Assembly (NCBI GenBank): GCA_023459215.1
Contig: JAEWVF010000095.1
Location: 1 to 64,000 of the forward strand
DNA: 64,000 nucleotides
Direction: 5' to 3'
DNA from: Chloroflexota bacterium
GTDB lineage: Bacteria > Chloroflexota > Anaerolineae > Anaerolineales > Villigracilaceae
Shown here piece after piece: positions 22,376-30,760 of the stretch. Under the pieces are notes generated by a model. The model worked only from the letters and a program-made list of their open reading frames with translations, did no database searches and was not told the DNA's origin. Both the position numbers and the translations under genes were made by a program. Each line of letters starts with the position of its first letter. Positions within the stretch are counted from its first letter, which is position 1.

Positions 22376-23619
22376 GCCAGATCACCTTGCAAATGCTCAA
22401 CAGCTTGATCGATACCCAGACCAGGCTGCGGGATGCCGCCGAAGCGCGTTGGGCTGCGGCCCGTGAGGCCTTGTTCAACCTGGCCCGGCTGGTAGCCTCG
22501 GAATGGCTCGAACAGAAACAGCATGAGAAAGGCGGCTTGGAGGCCATTCGCATTGAAGAATTGACCCAGATGGTCTACCAGCAAGTTACTGCCTTGCAGG
22601 CCGTTGCGCTGGTCCCGGTGGCTGAACAGTTGAAAACCACAGTATCTCAAAATGAGAAACTGAGTCGCGAGGTGGAGAACCTGGCGGTAGAAGTGGAACA
22701 GGGAGAAAAACTCAAAAGGGAGTTGGAGACTGTCCGCCAAAAATTCGAGAAAATTTTGGCGGAGAATGACCGGTTAAAGAATCAGGTTGAGAAATTGCAG
22801 ACCAACCAACCTGTGGAAAATAATGAAGCGGCGTTCCCTGCTCCATCCTGGTTTCAGGAGTGGGCGGGGTGTGGTGGTTTCGAGAAACAGTCCTACATGC
22901 TTAGGCTGATTGGCGGCACAGGGGTTTCACTCAGGCAGGAAATTCTAAAAACAACCGCAAAACGCTTTGAAATCAATGAAGAAAACTCAAAATCATTACG
23001 GGATGCGCTGGATGGTCTCGCTTCCAGGCACTTCATCACCTTAACTGATGTATATACCGGGGAAAGGGGCCGGCCAGCTTTGACAGCCAGTTTAACCGCG
23101 CTCGGGGAAGCGGCCTTTATTTTTCTGACACGGGAACTTCCCCGCGTCGGCGATTTTGAAGCCATGCGTCCGCATCACAGCACGGATGAACATACAGTCC
23201 TGGTGATCCAGGCTGTGAATATTTTGGAAGCCGCAGGCTATGAAATTGTCTCAAAAGGTGAAATCAATATTCTCCTGGAGAACAATCGGCTTTCATCTCC
23301 AGATATTCTCGCTCGCAAGGATGGCAGGGAAATTTTCATAGAAGTCGAGCGGGATGTGAACAAGGGCAATCGCGCGGCCCGGGAACAAAAATGGCAGAAT
23401 GCCTTCGATGCCGGGCAGGGGAGTATCTATCTTTTCTGTGAAACGCCCCAACTCCAAAAACGCCTGGTTCAGGAAATCAATCATGCGCTGGCGTCCGAGG
23501 GCCGGCTGGCACGCACAAATACCTTCATAACCAACATCGAAGATCTCCAAGCAGGGCAGCGGCATCCGGATGGCAGTATCTGGCTTTCGCAAAAAAGACC
23601 TGCCAAACCGGGTTTTTGA
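22354..23619 (+). CDS. coiled-coil protein with C-terminal PD-(D/E)XK-like nuclease domain
   Basis: 421 residues. The N-terminal half (about 90-160) is a heptad-rich coiled coil. The middle (about 175-265) looks like a winged helix. The C-terminal 130 residues contain SSPDILARKDGREIFIEVERD, which has the layout of the PD-(D/E)XK nuclease core: PD on one strand and ExE on the next, followed by a helix with KWQNAFDAG and a final strand IYLFCE. The usual Lys after the second acid is replaced by Arg (EVER), so activity is uncertain. It may be a structure-specific or transfer-linked nuclease of the element. ATG 22354 overlaps the end of the preceding gene. Confidence 0.6.
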   Translation: MDGSQPVSQITLQMLNSLIDTQTRLRDAAEARWAAAREALFNLARLVASEWLEQKQHEKGGLEAIRIEELTQMVYQQVTALQAVALVPVAEQLKTTVSQNEKLSREVENLAVEVEQGEKLKRELETVRQKFEKILAENDRLKNQVEKLQTNQPVENNEAAFPAPSWFQEWAGCGGFEKQSYMLRLIGGTGVSLRQEILKTTAKRFEINEENSKSLRDALDGLASRHFITLTDVYTGERGRPALTASLTALGEAAFIFLTRELPRVGDFEAMRPHHSTDEHTVLVIQAVNILEAAGYEIVSKGEINILLENNRLSSPDILARKDGREIFIEVERDVNKGNRAAREQKWQNAFDAGQGSIYLFCETPQLQKRLVQEINHALASEGRLARTNTFITNIEDLQAGQRHPDGSIWLSQKRPAKPGF

Positions 23620-23620
23620 T

Positions 23621-23670
23621 TTTAGGCCACCAGATCATTTTAGGCCACCACCATGAATTTAGGCCACTTA
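23621..23670. repeat. three TTTAGGCCAC direct repeats
   Basis: TTTAGGCCAC occurs at 23621, 23639 and 23658, that is every 18-19 bp, immediately after the previous stop codon. Regular two-turn spacing fits a protein-binding array, for example the end of a lost insertion sequence or a transcription-factor site cluster. The rest of 23671-23873 shows no gene. Confidence 0.6.
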
Positions 23671-23873
23671 AAAGTGCCTATTGCGTACACGGAATAAAAG
23701 CCACCTTGGATAGAGAAGACCACCATGCCCGATAACCGGGTATCCGGAAATCTGTTCTCCATTCTCATTGACTAGTGAGAACATCCGTGCTATTAATGGG
23801 TTTGAATATACATATACCTTTAGGAATGTGAGAGCGTGAAAGCCAAAGTGTCATAGAGAACTGGAGAATAGCG

Positions 23874-24386
23874 ATGGTTGGAAAATTGATTGGGAAAATT
23901 GTTGTCTGGGGGCTGTTAACTGTTGTTCTTGCCGTGGTTGCATTGGGCGGGTATTTTTTCTACAAGGCCGGCCAGCCCATGCAGGTCGAGGAAGCCCAGC
24001 GCCTTGCGCCGGGGATTACCTACCGCGAATTTTGGTCGGACAGAATTCAACGATGGAGTGAAATTGACGATCAGAAGGAAGCTCAGGGCAAAGGCAGGGC
24101 ATGCGTAGTCACTGGGCGAGTCACATTTACATATTGGCTTTGGGGTTCTATAGTTAACGTTACCCGCGTACATACTCAGCCAGGAACACCACGGGCCAAA
24201 GCCATCATTGCTGGTGTGAATGGTATTATTCCGCCAGATGAGTTGGTTTACGGCCCCTGGTGGAAATTACCCGATGCCTGGTGGTGGGAAATTGAGAATA
24301 TGTCCTGGTACTTCTCTTACAGACCACTTGCCCGGGCTTGGAATTGTGAAGTTGGTGCACCGCGCAGGCCGGCTGGCAAGCAATAA
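23874..24386 (+). CDS. membrane-anchored protein of unknown function
   Basis: 170 residues with an N-terminal hydrophobic helix (about 8-32) and a soluble remainder rich in Trp and aromatic residues (WKLPDAWWWEIENMSWYFSY). Not recognised. CTGGAGAATAGCG precedes ATG 23874. It is separated from the replication block by the TTTAGGCCAC repeats and followed by a broken DUF3800 gene, so it may be cargo. Confidence 0.5.
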   Translation: MVGKLIGKIVVWGLLTVVLAVVALGGYFFYKAGQPMQVEEAQRLAPGITYREFWSDRIQRWSEIDDQKEAQGKGRACVVTGRVTFTYWLWGSIVNVTRVHTQPGTPRAKAIIAGVNGIIPPDELVYGPWWKLPDAWWWEIENMSWYFSYRPLARAWNCEVGAPRRPAGKQ

Positions 24387-24469
24387 ATTGGAAAATATCC
24401 TTCCAGCCTCCTATAGTTCTGTACCGCCCGGTTAGAGTAAGTTCATATTTTTAGTCAACCAGGATGCAT

Positions 24470-24604
24470 ATGACACAATATTTTCATGTCGACGAATCGG
24501 GTGACCCCGGAATTCGCAGCCTGAAAGGTGTTCCTTATTTTGTTCTGGCGGTAGTGCAATTACCAGACCTTTGCCAATCGGGTTGTAGGTTTGTGGCAGG
24601 TTAA
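24470..24604 (+). pseudogene. 5' remnant of a DUF3800 gene
   Basis: The frame from ATG 24470 encodes 44 residues beginning with a HVDESGDPG motif, the hallmark start of DUF3800 (RNase H-like) proteins, and continues GVPYFVLAVVQL. It then changes to an unrelated sequence and stops at 24602-24604. A full-length DUF3800 protein is over 200 residues, and no continuation is seen downstream in any frame. It is probably the left end of a gene truncated by deletion or insertion. Confidence 0.7.
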
Positions 24605-24614
24605 ATAAAACACC

Positions 24615-24700
24615 CCCGGCTATCCGTTCTCTTGGAACGGAAGGCTGCCTCTCTTGGCAACCTTTTTACCGGCGGCGAGTAAAACGGTCGAACCGTTTTA
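24615..24700 (+). other. hairpin-rich non-coding stretch
   Basis: Part of a gene-free region (24605-25033). Visible are CCGTTC-TCTTG-GAACGG (24624-24640) and TAAAACGGT-CGA-ACCGTTTTA (24680-24700), the latter followed by TTGTT. It could be a leader RNA with terminator left from a deleted gene. I cannot assign it to a known riboswitch class. Confidence 0.35.
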
Positions 24701-24792
24701 TTGTTAACTTTATTATAATGAGTCCGTTCGATTGAGGCAAATTTATCGCTGTTTTATCTCGAGTAGTTATCTTATGAGTATTGCAAACCTTG

Positions 24793-24983
24793 TATAATTG
24801 GAGCAATGCCATATCGTAAGGCGAATGAATAAGCCGCATTCAATCCAGATCGGGCCCGGCAAGAATGACAAGTAACGTCCCGTCTCAGACGGGAGATGTG
24901 GGTGCACCAAGTCCCACTGGCAGAAAGATGGCTGGTTCGCCCAGCAGCACGCCGCCGCAGGATTCATCCCTGCGGCGGTTTTT
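24793..24983 (+). ncRNA. candidate structured small RNA
   Basis: A TATAAT at 24793-24798 could start a transcript near 24805. The sequence then has CCCGTCTCAGACGGG (a hairpin around 24880-24894) and GTGGGTGCACCAAGTCCCAC. It ends in a strong intrinsic terminator at 24952-24983 (CCGCCGCAG-G ... C-CTGCGGCGG, then TTTTT). No open frame of note runs through it. The family is unknown. It could instead be the terminator of the convergent radical SAM gene. Confidence 0.35.
24952..24983 (+). terminator. intrinsic terminator
   Basis: CCGCCGCAGG (24952-24961) pairs with CCTGCGGCGG (24969-24978) over a 7-base loop and is followed by TTTTT. It ends the candidate small RNA; downstream lies the 3' end of the convergent radical SAM gene. 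Confidence 0.75.
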
Positions 24984-25033
24984 CATTGACCCGCCTGTGC
25001 GATTTTCGTGTGCCGTGCAATAGCACCCCCAGC

Positions 25034-26344
25034 CTAGAAACTGATCGGCTCGTTACCCCGCAGGCGTTTCAAGCAATAGAAAGCATTCATAAACAGGCAC
25101 ATCAGGAAAGCGCCCAAGCGCAGGTATTTCAGGCTGCGCAGGATGCGCAGGAGGCTGTACTTGAGCGAAAAAGCCTCCCGCCAGAGCTGGCGGTGCGCCA
25201 ATAAAAGCTCTTGCGGGGACATTTGATTGGGAATGAAGGTGACGTTATAACCGTTGTAGAATTCCCAACCGCGTTCGGTCAGGATCCGGTTTTCGGCAAC
25301 CAGCTTATCGTAGGCGTCCGAGCCCCGAAATGGAGTCAGGATGCTCAGGAAGGGCACATCCACCCCGGCTTCATATAATCGCTGCGCCATGGCCTTGATC
25401 GTGGCAGGCGAGTCTCCATCAAAACCGGCGATAAAGCCGGCCATCACGCACATACCACGCTGGTGAAGCGCCTGGATGGTTTCTGCATATTGCTCAGCCT
25501 TGTTTTGGGATTTGTGCGCATCCTGGAGAGATTGAGCCCCAAAAGACTCCATCCCAAAAAAGACCCCGATGCAGCCGGAGGCTTTCATCAGTTCCAGCAG
25601 GCTCTCGTCCCTGGCAATATCCATGCTGGCCTGGGTCAGCCACCATTTTTTCAAGGGCAGCATGCCGTTTAGCAGTTCCCGCGCGTAATGGCGGTTGGCG
25701 GTCAGGTTATCATCCCAGAACCAGACCAGTTTTCTCTGCCACCAGTGCTTGAAATCGTTGTAACGAATGTCGGCCAGCACCTTCTCCACCGGGCGCATGC
25801 GGAAGCCGGGATTCAGGGATGGCACCGTGCAAAACGAACAGTGGAAGGGGCAGCCGCGTGTGGCCTGGACCACCCGTTTGATGAAAAATCGATCGGGCAG
25901 CAGGTCATAGCGCGGGGTGGGAAGATTGTCCAACTCTTGGGGTACACCCCGGTAGAGCAGTTTGAGTTCTCCGCCTTCGGCATCTTCGAGCAACTGCGCC
26001 CAAACCGATTCTGCCTCGCCGGTTACAAGGGCATCGAAATATTGGCAGGCTTCATTCTCCGCATAGGTAACGTGCGGCCCGCCTCCCACAACCAGCTTGC
26101 CCTGTGATCGATAATGGCGGGCCAGCCGGTAAGCTTCCGGAGCAAACCCGCTGAAAAAGCTGATCGCCACCAGGTCGGCATCGCTTTCGGCGGGCGGGGT
26201 TTCCAACTGTTGGTGGATCACCCGGATTTGATGATGACCCGGTGTCAGAGCTGCCAGGTGGATCCCTGTAATCGGTGGAACAAAATCTTTCTCGTGGCCA
26301 AAACGATAACGCTGAATATAAGCCAGAATGATATCGATTTTCAT
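25034..26344 (-). CDS. B12-binding-type radical SAM protein
   Basis: 436-residue enzyme with an N-terminal cobalamin-binding-like domain (about 1-125, with GGGPHVT) and a radical SAM core. C165, C169 and C172 (CPFHCSFC) bind the [4Fe-4S] cluster. Downstream segments such as FWDDNLTANRHYARELL and GFIAGFDGD fit the B12-dependent class (methyltransferases, hopanoid and related tailoring enzymes). The substrate is unknown. An upstream in-frame start at 26389 exists, but ATG 26344 has AAGGAG and begins the domain cleanly. The base corrinoid-binding DxHxxG motif is not evident, so cobalamin binding may be base-off without His or absent. It stands alone, divergent from the AAA ATPase gene. Confidence 0.8.
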   Translation of the reverse strand: MKIDIILAYIQRYRFGHEKDFVPPITGIHLAALTPGHHQIRVIHQQLETPPAESDADLVAISFFSGFAPEAYRLARHYRSQGKLVVGGGPHVTYAENEACQYFDALVTGEAESVWAQLLEDAEGGELKLLYRGVPQELDNLPTPRYDLLPDRFFIKRVVQATRGCPFHCSFCTVPSLNPGFRMRPVEKVLADIRYNDFKHWWQRKLVWFWDDNLTANRHYARELLNGMLPLKKWWLTQASMDIARDESLLELMKASGCIGVFFGMESFGAQSLQDAHKSQNKAEQYAETIQALHQRGMCVMAGFIAGFDGDSPATIKAMAQRLYEAGVDVPFLSILTPFRGSDAYDKLVAENRILTERGWEFYNGYNVTFIPNQMSPQELLLAHRQLWREAFSLKYSLLRILRSLKYLRLGAFLMCLFMNAFYCLKRLRGNEPISF

Positions 26345-26504
26345 CGCGGAATGCTCCTTCCTTTGCATGGTTTGCACAAGGATAACCACTCCCGGCTGGC
26401 GAAACCTGCCAGAAGGTATCAGAATTATGCAAACCTAGGCCTCTAAAGTTAGCGCAACCGTCATTGAGAAAATGGCGATTGGTTTTTGTTCCATCTTGTG
26501 ATAA

Positions 26505-26520
26505 GATAATCATGATTATC
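26505..26520. promoter_or_regulatory. 16-bp palindromic operator candidate
   Basis: GATAATCATGATTATC is a perfect palindrome 32 bp upstream of ATG 26552, overlapping a plausible -10 (GATAAT). It is likely the binding site of a dimeric regulator of the downstream ATPase, or of the ATPase module itself. Confidence 0.5.
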
Positions 26521-26551
26521 ATAATCGCGATTGCCTTAGCGGAGGTGCGCC

Positions 26552-27937
26552 ATGTTTGTCAACCGTGTTTCTGAACTGGCCCTGCTCGAAAAACACTACC
26601 ACTCAAACCAGGCGGAGCTTTTTGTCCTTTACGGCCGCCGCCGGGTCGGCAAAACTGAACTCCTGGCCCATTTTTGTGAGGGCAAGCCGCATGTCTTTTT
26701 TGTGGCCGACCAGGTTTCGGAACAGGTACTGCGCACTAATCTGTCGATGGCGATCAATGATGCCATCTTTGGTGTCGGACAAGTCAGCGCCATCTACAAT
26801 ACTTGGGATGATCTCTTCAATACCCTGGCAAGACAGGCCCAATCGAAACGTTTGATTGTCGTTATTGATGAATTTCCATATTTGGTGGCAGCTTATCCCC
26901 CACTGGCCTCCATCCTGCAGCGCCTTTGGGATCAGACGCTCAAAAACAGCCAGATCATGCTCATTCTGAATGGTTCCTACATCGGGATGATGGAGGAAAC
27001 CGTTTTAGGTTACCAGGCGCCTCTCTATGGTCGCCGGACAGCCCAATACCTGCTTGAGCCTTTGGATTTTCTGGATGCCCAGTATTTTTTCCAGCCCTAT
27101 ACCCCGGAAGACCGTTTGCGAGCCTATGCGGTTTATGGCGGTACACCGACTTACTTGCAGACCATCCGCCCCGAAAATAGCCTCGAAACGAATATCATCG
27201 AAACCATTCTGGAGCGGGGTTCCCCGCTCTATGACGAAGTTCGTTTTGTCCTGCAACAAGAGCTGCGTGAACCACGCAACTATTTTGCGGTCTTGCAGGC
27301 CATTGCATCCGGAAATACCCGCCAAAATGAGATCAAAATGGCGACCGGACTGGAAAGTATCACGCCCTACCTGGACACCCTGCAACAACTCCATCTCGTG
27401 GAAAGAACCGTCCCGGTCACAGAAACGCAGCCCCACAAGAGCCGGCGCGGCATCTACCGGCTGAAGGATAATTACCTGCGCTTCTGGTTCAGATTTGTGC
27501 TCCCCAACTGGTCGCAACTTGAACGCGGTGCAAAAGAAATGGTTTTTGAGACAGCCATTCGCCCAGAAATTGACCACTTTTCTGCCATCGTTTTCGAGCA
27601 GGCCTGCCGGCAATACTTCTGGCGGGTTGGGTTGCGGGGTCAGCTGCCATTCATGCCCCGGCAGATCGGCGGCTGGTGGCAGGCCAACCAGGAAGTCGAC
27701 CTGGTGCTGCTCGGTGAGGAACGGATGATGCTGGTGGAATGCAAGTGGAGCAGCCGACCGGTAGGGACAGACATCCTGCAGGCGCTTGAAGCCAAGTCAG
27801 TCGACGTTTGCCGGGATGCCGGTCTTCAAAATGTTGATTTCGGGCTGTGTTCACGTTCAGGCTTTACCGAACAGTTGATAGAACTATCCAAAGAACGGAA
27901 GAATGTCTTTCTTTACAATTGGAACCAGATGCTCTAA
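26552..27937 (+). CDS. AAA ATPase with C-terminal DUF234-like nuclease region
   Basis: 461 residues. The N-terminal P-loop ATPase has Walker A YGRRRVGKTELL (K34, T35) and Walker B LIVVIDEFPY (D106, E107), followed by the LNGSYIGMMEE sensor and PLYGRRTAQYLLEPL segments of the archaeal-type ATPase/DUF234 family. A winged-helix region lies at about 235-300. The C-terminal part (EVDLVLLGEERMMLVECKW, about 385-405) has the E/D...ExK layout of a PD-(D/E)XK-like nuclease. The role of this family is unknown, and it is frequent in mobile and defence regions. GCGGAGG precedes ATG 26552. It converges on the Fic gene across a 38-bp palindrome. Confidence 0.8.
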   Translation: MFVNRVSELALLEKHYHSNQAELFVLYGRRRVGKTELLAHFCEGKPHVFFVADQVSEQVLRTNLSMAINDAIFGVGQVSAIYNTWDDLFNTLARQAQSKRLIVVIDEFPYLVAAYPPLASILQRLWDQTLKNSQIMLILNGSYIGMMEETVLGYQAPLYGRRTAQYLLEPLDFLDAQYFFQPYTPEDRLRAYAVYGGTPTYLQTIRPENSLETNIIETILERGSPLYDEVRFVLQQELREPRNYFAVLQAIASGNTRQNEIKMATGLESITPYLDTLQQLHLVERTVPVTETQPHKSRRGIYRLKDNYLRFWFRFVLPNWSQLERGAKEMVFETAIRPEIDHFSAIVFEQACRQYFWRVGLRGQLPFMPRQIGGWWQANQEVDLVLLGEERMMLVECKWSSRPVGTDILQALEAKSVDVCRDAGLQNVDFGLCSRSGFTEQLIELSKERKNVFLYNWNQML

Positions 27938-27968
27938 TCCAGAAGAAAAAGCAAAGGGTCAATGCTCC

Positions 27969-28006
27969 ACCATGAAATCTCGTGGTCGACCACGAGATTT
28001 CATGGT
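27969..28006. repeat. 38-bp perfect palindrome between convergent genes
   Basis: Left arm ACCATGAAATCTCGTGGTC (27969-27987) and right arm GACCACGAGATTTCATGGT (27988-28006) are exact reverse complements with no spacer. It starts 31 bp after the ATPase stop and ends directly before the Fic stop codon on the other strand. It can extrude a cruciform or, as RNA, form a 17-18 bp hairpin on either strand, and may act as a bidirectional terminator lacking a T-run. Confidence 0.8.
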
Positions 28007-29155
28007 TTACGCCAATCCTTCCAGCGCCTGGAAGATTTCATTTGCCCTAAAAACACGATTACGCGCTTGCCCGGTCACTTCTTGCAGAATGCCGGCGCTG
28101 ACCAGACTGTCAATGTAACGTTGAGCAATTGGAAAACTGACCCCCAAAAACATTTGAAGCTGGCGAACCGAGAGCATCGGCTGCATAAACAAGAAATCGA
28201 GAACCTGTTCCATCCGCTTGACATTGCGCTCGGCATCTACCAGGGGCTGATAGATTGTGCGGATGGTTTGCAAACGGTCCAGTTGCACAAGGCTTTCATT
28301 CGCCTGAGTACTGACCCCCCGCAGGAAAAAGCGCAGCCAGGCTTCCCAGTCTCCCTTTTGAGAAACCGCCAAAAGCAGATCGTGATATTCCTGCCTATAA
28401 TGTTCAAAGTAGACGCTCAGGTTTAGTAGTGGTTGGGACAGAAGATTCCATTCACCGAGAAGCAAAATCATCAGTGACCGTCCAATCCGGCCGTTTCCAT
28501 CCAGAAACGGGTGAATGGCTTCAAATTGGTAATGGATCAAGCCGGCGCGCACCAGTGCAGGAATTTCGGTTTCGGAGTGAATGAATTTCTCGAGTTGATC
28601 CAGTCTGGTGTTCATTTCATCCACCGGCGGCGGAACATAGATTGCTGTGGATGGTGTACTGCCAACAGCGCCGATCCAGTTTTGCGAGCGCCTAAATTCC
28701 CCCGGAGTTAGCCCACTGGAACTACCCTCCAGCAGTCTGGCATGACTTTCCCGAAGCAGGCGCAAGCTGATCGGCAGGGTCTTTACTCGCTCCAGGCCAA
28801 ACTCCAATGACCGAACGTGGTTGTACACTTCGCGCACGTGATTGCCGGGTTTCATCAATGACAATTGTGCAGATTCATAGGCATATAGGTCAGCCAAACT
28901 GGCGTGCAGGCCTTCAATCCGTGATGAAAAGATTGCATCACGAAGTACGAAAGATCTGGTCACTAACTGTGGAAATGGAAATCTGTCGGCCAGGGTCGCC
29001 AATTTGCTCAGATCACGCTCGGCCTTGGCCAGGGCGGACACCAGCGGTAGCGACCAGTTGATCTCTGGAGGCAGGGGGGCGGGCAGGAAAGCCCAATAGC
29101 CAGCTTGGGTCAAAACCGATGTACCGGCAGGGGATAAGAAATCTTTTGGGTTCAT
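28007..29155 (-). CDS. Fic/DOC family AMP transferase-like protein
   Basis: 382 residues of the Fic family, which typically AMPylates target proteins. The complete catalytic motif HPFLDGNGRIGR is at 215-226 and the N-terminal inhibitory motif SSRIEG at 77-82, so this is a self-inhibited class II type enzyme. A Fic N-terminal domain (AFLPAPLPP near 22-30) and a C-terminal winged-helix region (about 320-375) complete the common chromosomal Fic-wHTH architecture. No separate antitoxin gene is seen. Start ATG 29155 matches the family N-terminus. A TATAAT on the minus strand lies only two bases before it, so the transcript may be almost leaderless. Confidence 0.88.
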   Translation of the reverse strand: MNPKDFLSPAGTSVLTQAGYWAFLPAPLPPEINWSLPLVSALAKAERDLSKLATLADRFPFPQLVTRSFVLRDAIFSSRIEGLHASLADLYAYESAQLSLMKPGNHVREVYNHVRSLEFGLERVKTLPISLRLLRESHARLLEGSSSGLTPGEFRRSQNWIGAVGSTPSTAIYVPPPVDEMNTRLDQLEKFIHSETEIPALVRAGLIHYQFEAIHPFLDGNGRIGRSLMILLLGEWNLLSQPLLNLSVYFEHYRQEYHDLLLAVSQKGDWEAWLRFFLRGVSTQANESLVQLDRLQTIRTIYQPLVDAERNVKRMEQVLDFLFMQPMLSVRQLQMFLGVSFPIAQRYIDSLVSAGILQEVTGQARNRVFRANEIFQALEGLA

Positions 29156-29452
29156 TTATTATAGTTTTATGGCGAAACAGTAATAAGACCGATCCATAAT
29201 AACCTTCGGATCTGCAAAAGTAAATAACATCCTTTTTGTGCATCAGCTTGAATACCGTACAATGGGATCATGCGAATCTGAGAGATTGGCGCTTTTCGCG
29301 GCATCCTGGATGAGTTATCAGCCCGTCTGGAGAAAACCGTCAGACGTATCGAAGTTCGGATTACATTTTTGACAAAAGAGTGCAAATTGTTAAACAAGTG
29401 GTAACCCAAAATAGGTTGCGTTTTCCCGGGTACCGCTTTTATGCTGTTTTCT
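29156..29452. other. gene-free spacer
   Basis: 297 bp between the Fic gene and the next minus-strand ATPase. Short frames here have no supported homology and no strong hairpin was seen. Confidence 0.5.
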
Positions 29453-30742
29453 TTACTGACTGAGCAACCACTCTGCCACTGACCGTATTTCGACGGGAAC
29501 CCCGTTTATCTCAAAGCTGTTCTCATTCGCATCTGACAAGATCAAAGCACTTTCGACTTTTACACCTGTCAGGGCATCACTCAGCGCACGGACTTCGCGT
29601 TCGCGGGTGGCCGCGTTCTCCAAGTTATGAGCAACCTGGATCAATTGGCGTTTTTCGGGGAGATAGAAATCCACTTCATAGCCACCGGGCGTGGCATAGT
29701 AATAGATTTCGTGGGTTTGGCGGCGCAACGCCAGGAAAACCAGGTTTTCCATCAATTTACCAGTATTAGGTGAAAAGCCAAATCCCACAGCGTTGGATAA
29801 ACCCGTGTCGATACAGTAAACCTTCTTGGGGGCAATCTGCTGACGTTTGACCGAAAAGTCATACAGATTCAGGCTGAATACCAGCCAGCTATTCTCCATG
29901 TAGTCGATGTAGCTCTTGATGGTATTCACGCTTCCCAGGCGGAACTGGTCCTTCAACTTATTGAAAGAAACCAGACCAGATGGGTTGCTCAACAGATAAA
30001 AAGCCAGCTCCTTGAGCGCCGTAACTGCCTCCAACCGGTAACGCGTGGCAATATCCCGATAAAGAACATCATCATAGAGAGTTCGCAACAAGGGCAGTTC
30101 AGGGTATTTGAGCGCATCGGGAATACCGCCGGACTGCAAGTAGGTACCCAGTAAAGTTTTTAACCGGGCATTCTCCACGGTCGTCATACGTTGGAAGTTG
30201 GGGAGCTTTTCTCCTCGGAATAGCAGGAATTCCTTGAACGAAAATGGGAATAACTCGATTGGCACATAGCGACCGGTGAGACGAGTCCCCAACTCCCGGC
30301 TGAGCAAGGAAGCATTGGAACCCGTGATATAGAACTTGAAATCCATGTCCATGAAACGGCGGACAAAATGCTCCCAGCCGGGGATATTCTGGACTTCATC
30401 GATCACGAAGGTTTTGCGCTCACCGAAAGTTTCGACCAGCGCCTGGAAGAGATGGTTGGCATCATCAGGCTGGAAACCCAGGAAGCGGTCATCCTCGAAA
30501 TTGACGTAGTAGAACGCATCCTTGCCAAGCTTATGGGCCATTTGTGCCAGCAGGGTAGATTTTCCCACCCGCCGCAGGCCGGAGACGATGACGGCATGGG
30601 GAACATTTGCTGCGCGTTCGATTTTATCCAGTTGAGAACGTTCGGTACCGATGTCACGTGTCCAAAAGGAATCGAACTGCTCAATGAGCATGGCTTTGAT
30701 CTGGTCTTTCGACCAGCGGGAATTCCAAGAGTTTTCATTCAT
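29453..30742 (-). CDS. AAA ATPase with DUF4143 domain
   Basis: 429 residues. Walker A SGLRRVGKST (K61, S62) and Walker B TFVIDEVQNI (D114, E115) are followed by the ITGSNASLLSRELGTRLTGR arginine-finger region typical of the AAA_14/DUF4143 family. The DUF4143 part (about 205-420) ends with EVDFYLPEKRQLIQVAHNL, a PD-(D/E)XK-like strand set. These proteins are common in accessory DNA; their function is unknown, with proposed links to toxin-antitoxin or defence. The longer frame would begin with TTG at 30760. ATG 30742 is the better start, since it lies 18 bp after a 27-bp palindrome that probably controls it. Confidence 0.82.
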   Translation of the reverse strand: MNENSWNSRWSKDQIKAMLIEQFDSFWTRDIGTERSQLDKIERAANVPHAVIVSGLRRVGKSTLLAQMAHKLGKDAFYYVNFEDDRFLGFQPDDANHLFQALVETFGERKTFVIDEVQNIPGWEHFVRRFMDMDFKFYITGSNASLLSRELGTRLTGRYVPIELFPFSFKEFLLFRGEKLPNFQRMTTVENARLKTLLGTYLQSGGIPDALKYPELPLLRTLYDDVLYRDIATRYRLEAVTALKELAFYLLSNPSGLVSFNKLKDQFRLGSVNTIKSYIDYMENSWLVFSLNLYDFSVKRQQIAPKKVYCIDTGLSNAVGFGFSPNTGKLMENLVFLALRRQTHEIYYYATPGGYEVDFYLPEKRQLIQVAHNLENAATREREVRALSDALTGVKVESALILSDANENSFEINGVPVEIRSVAEWLLSQ

Positions 30743-30760
30743 AATGAAATGATACGTCAA

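Noticed and set aside
24805..24960. Cobalamin riboswitch
   Set aside because: A CCACTGG-like word occurs, but the B12 box and the characteristic core were not found, and there is no suitable downstream gene on that strand.
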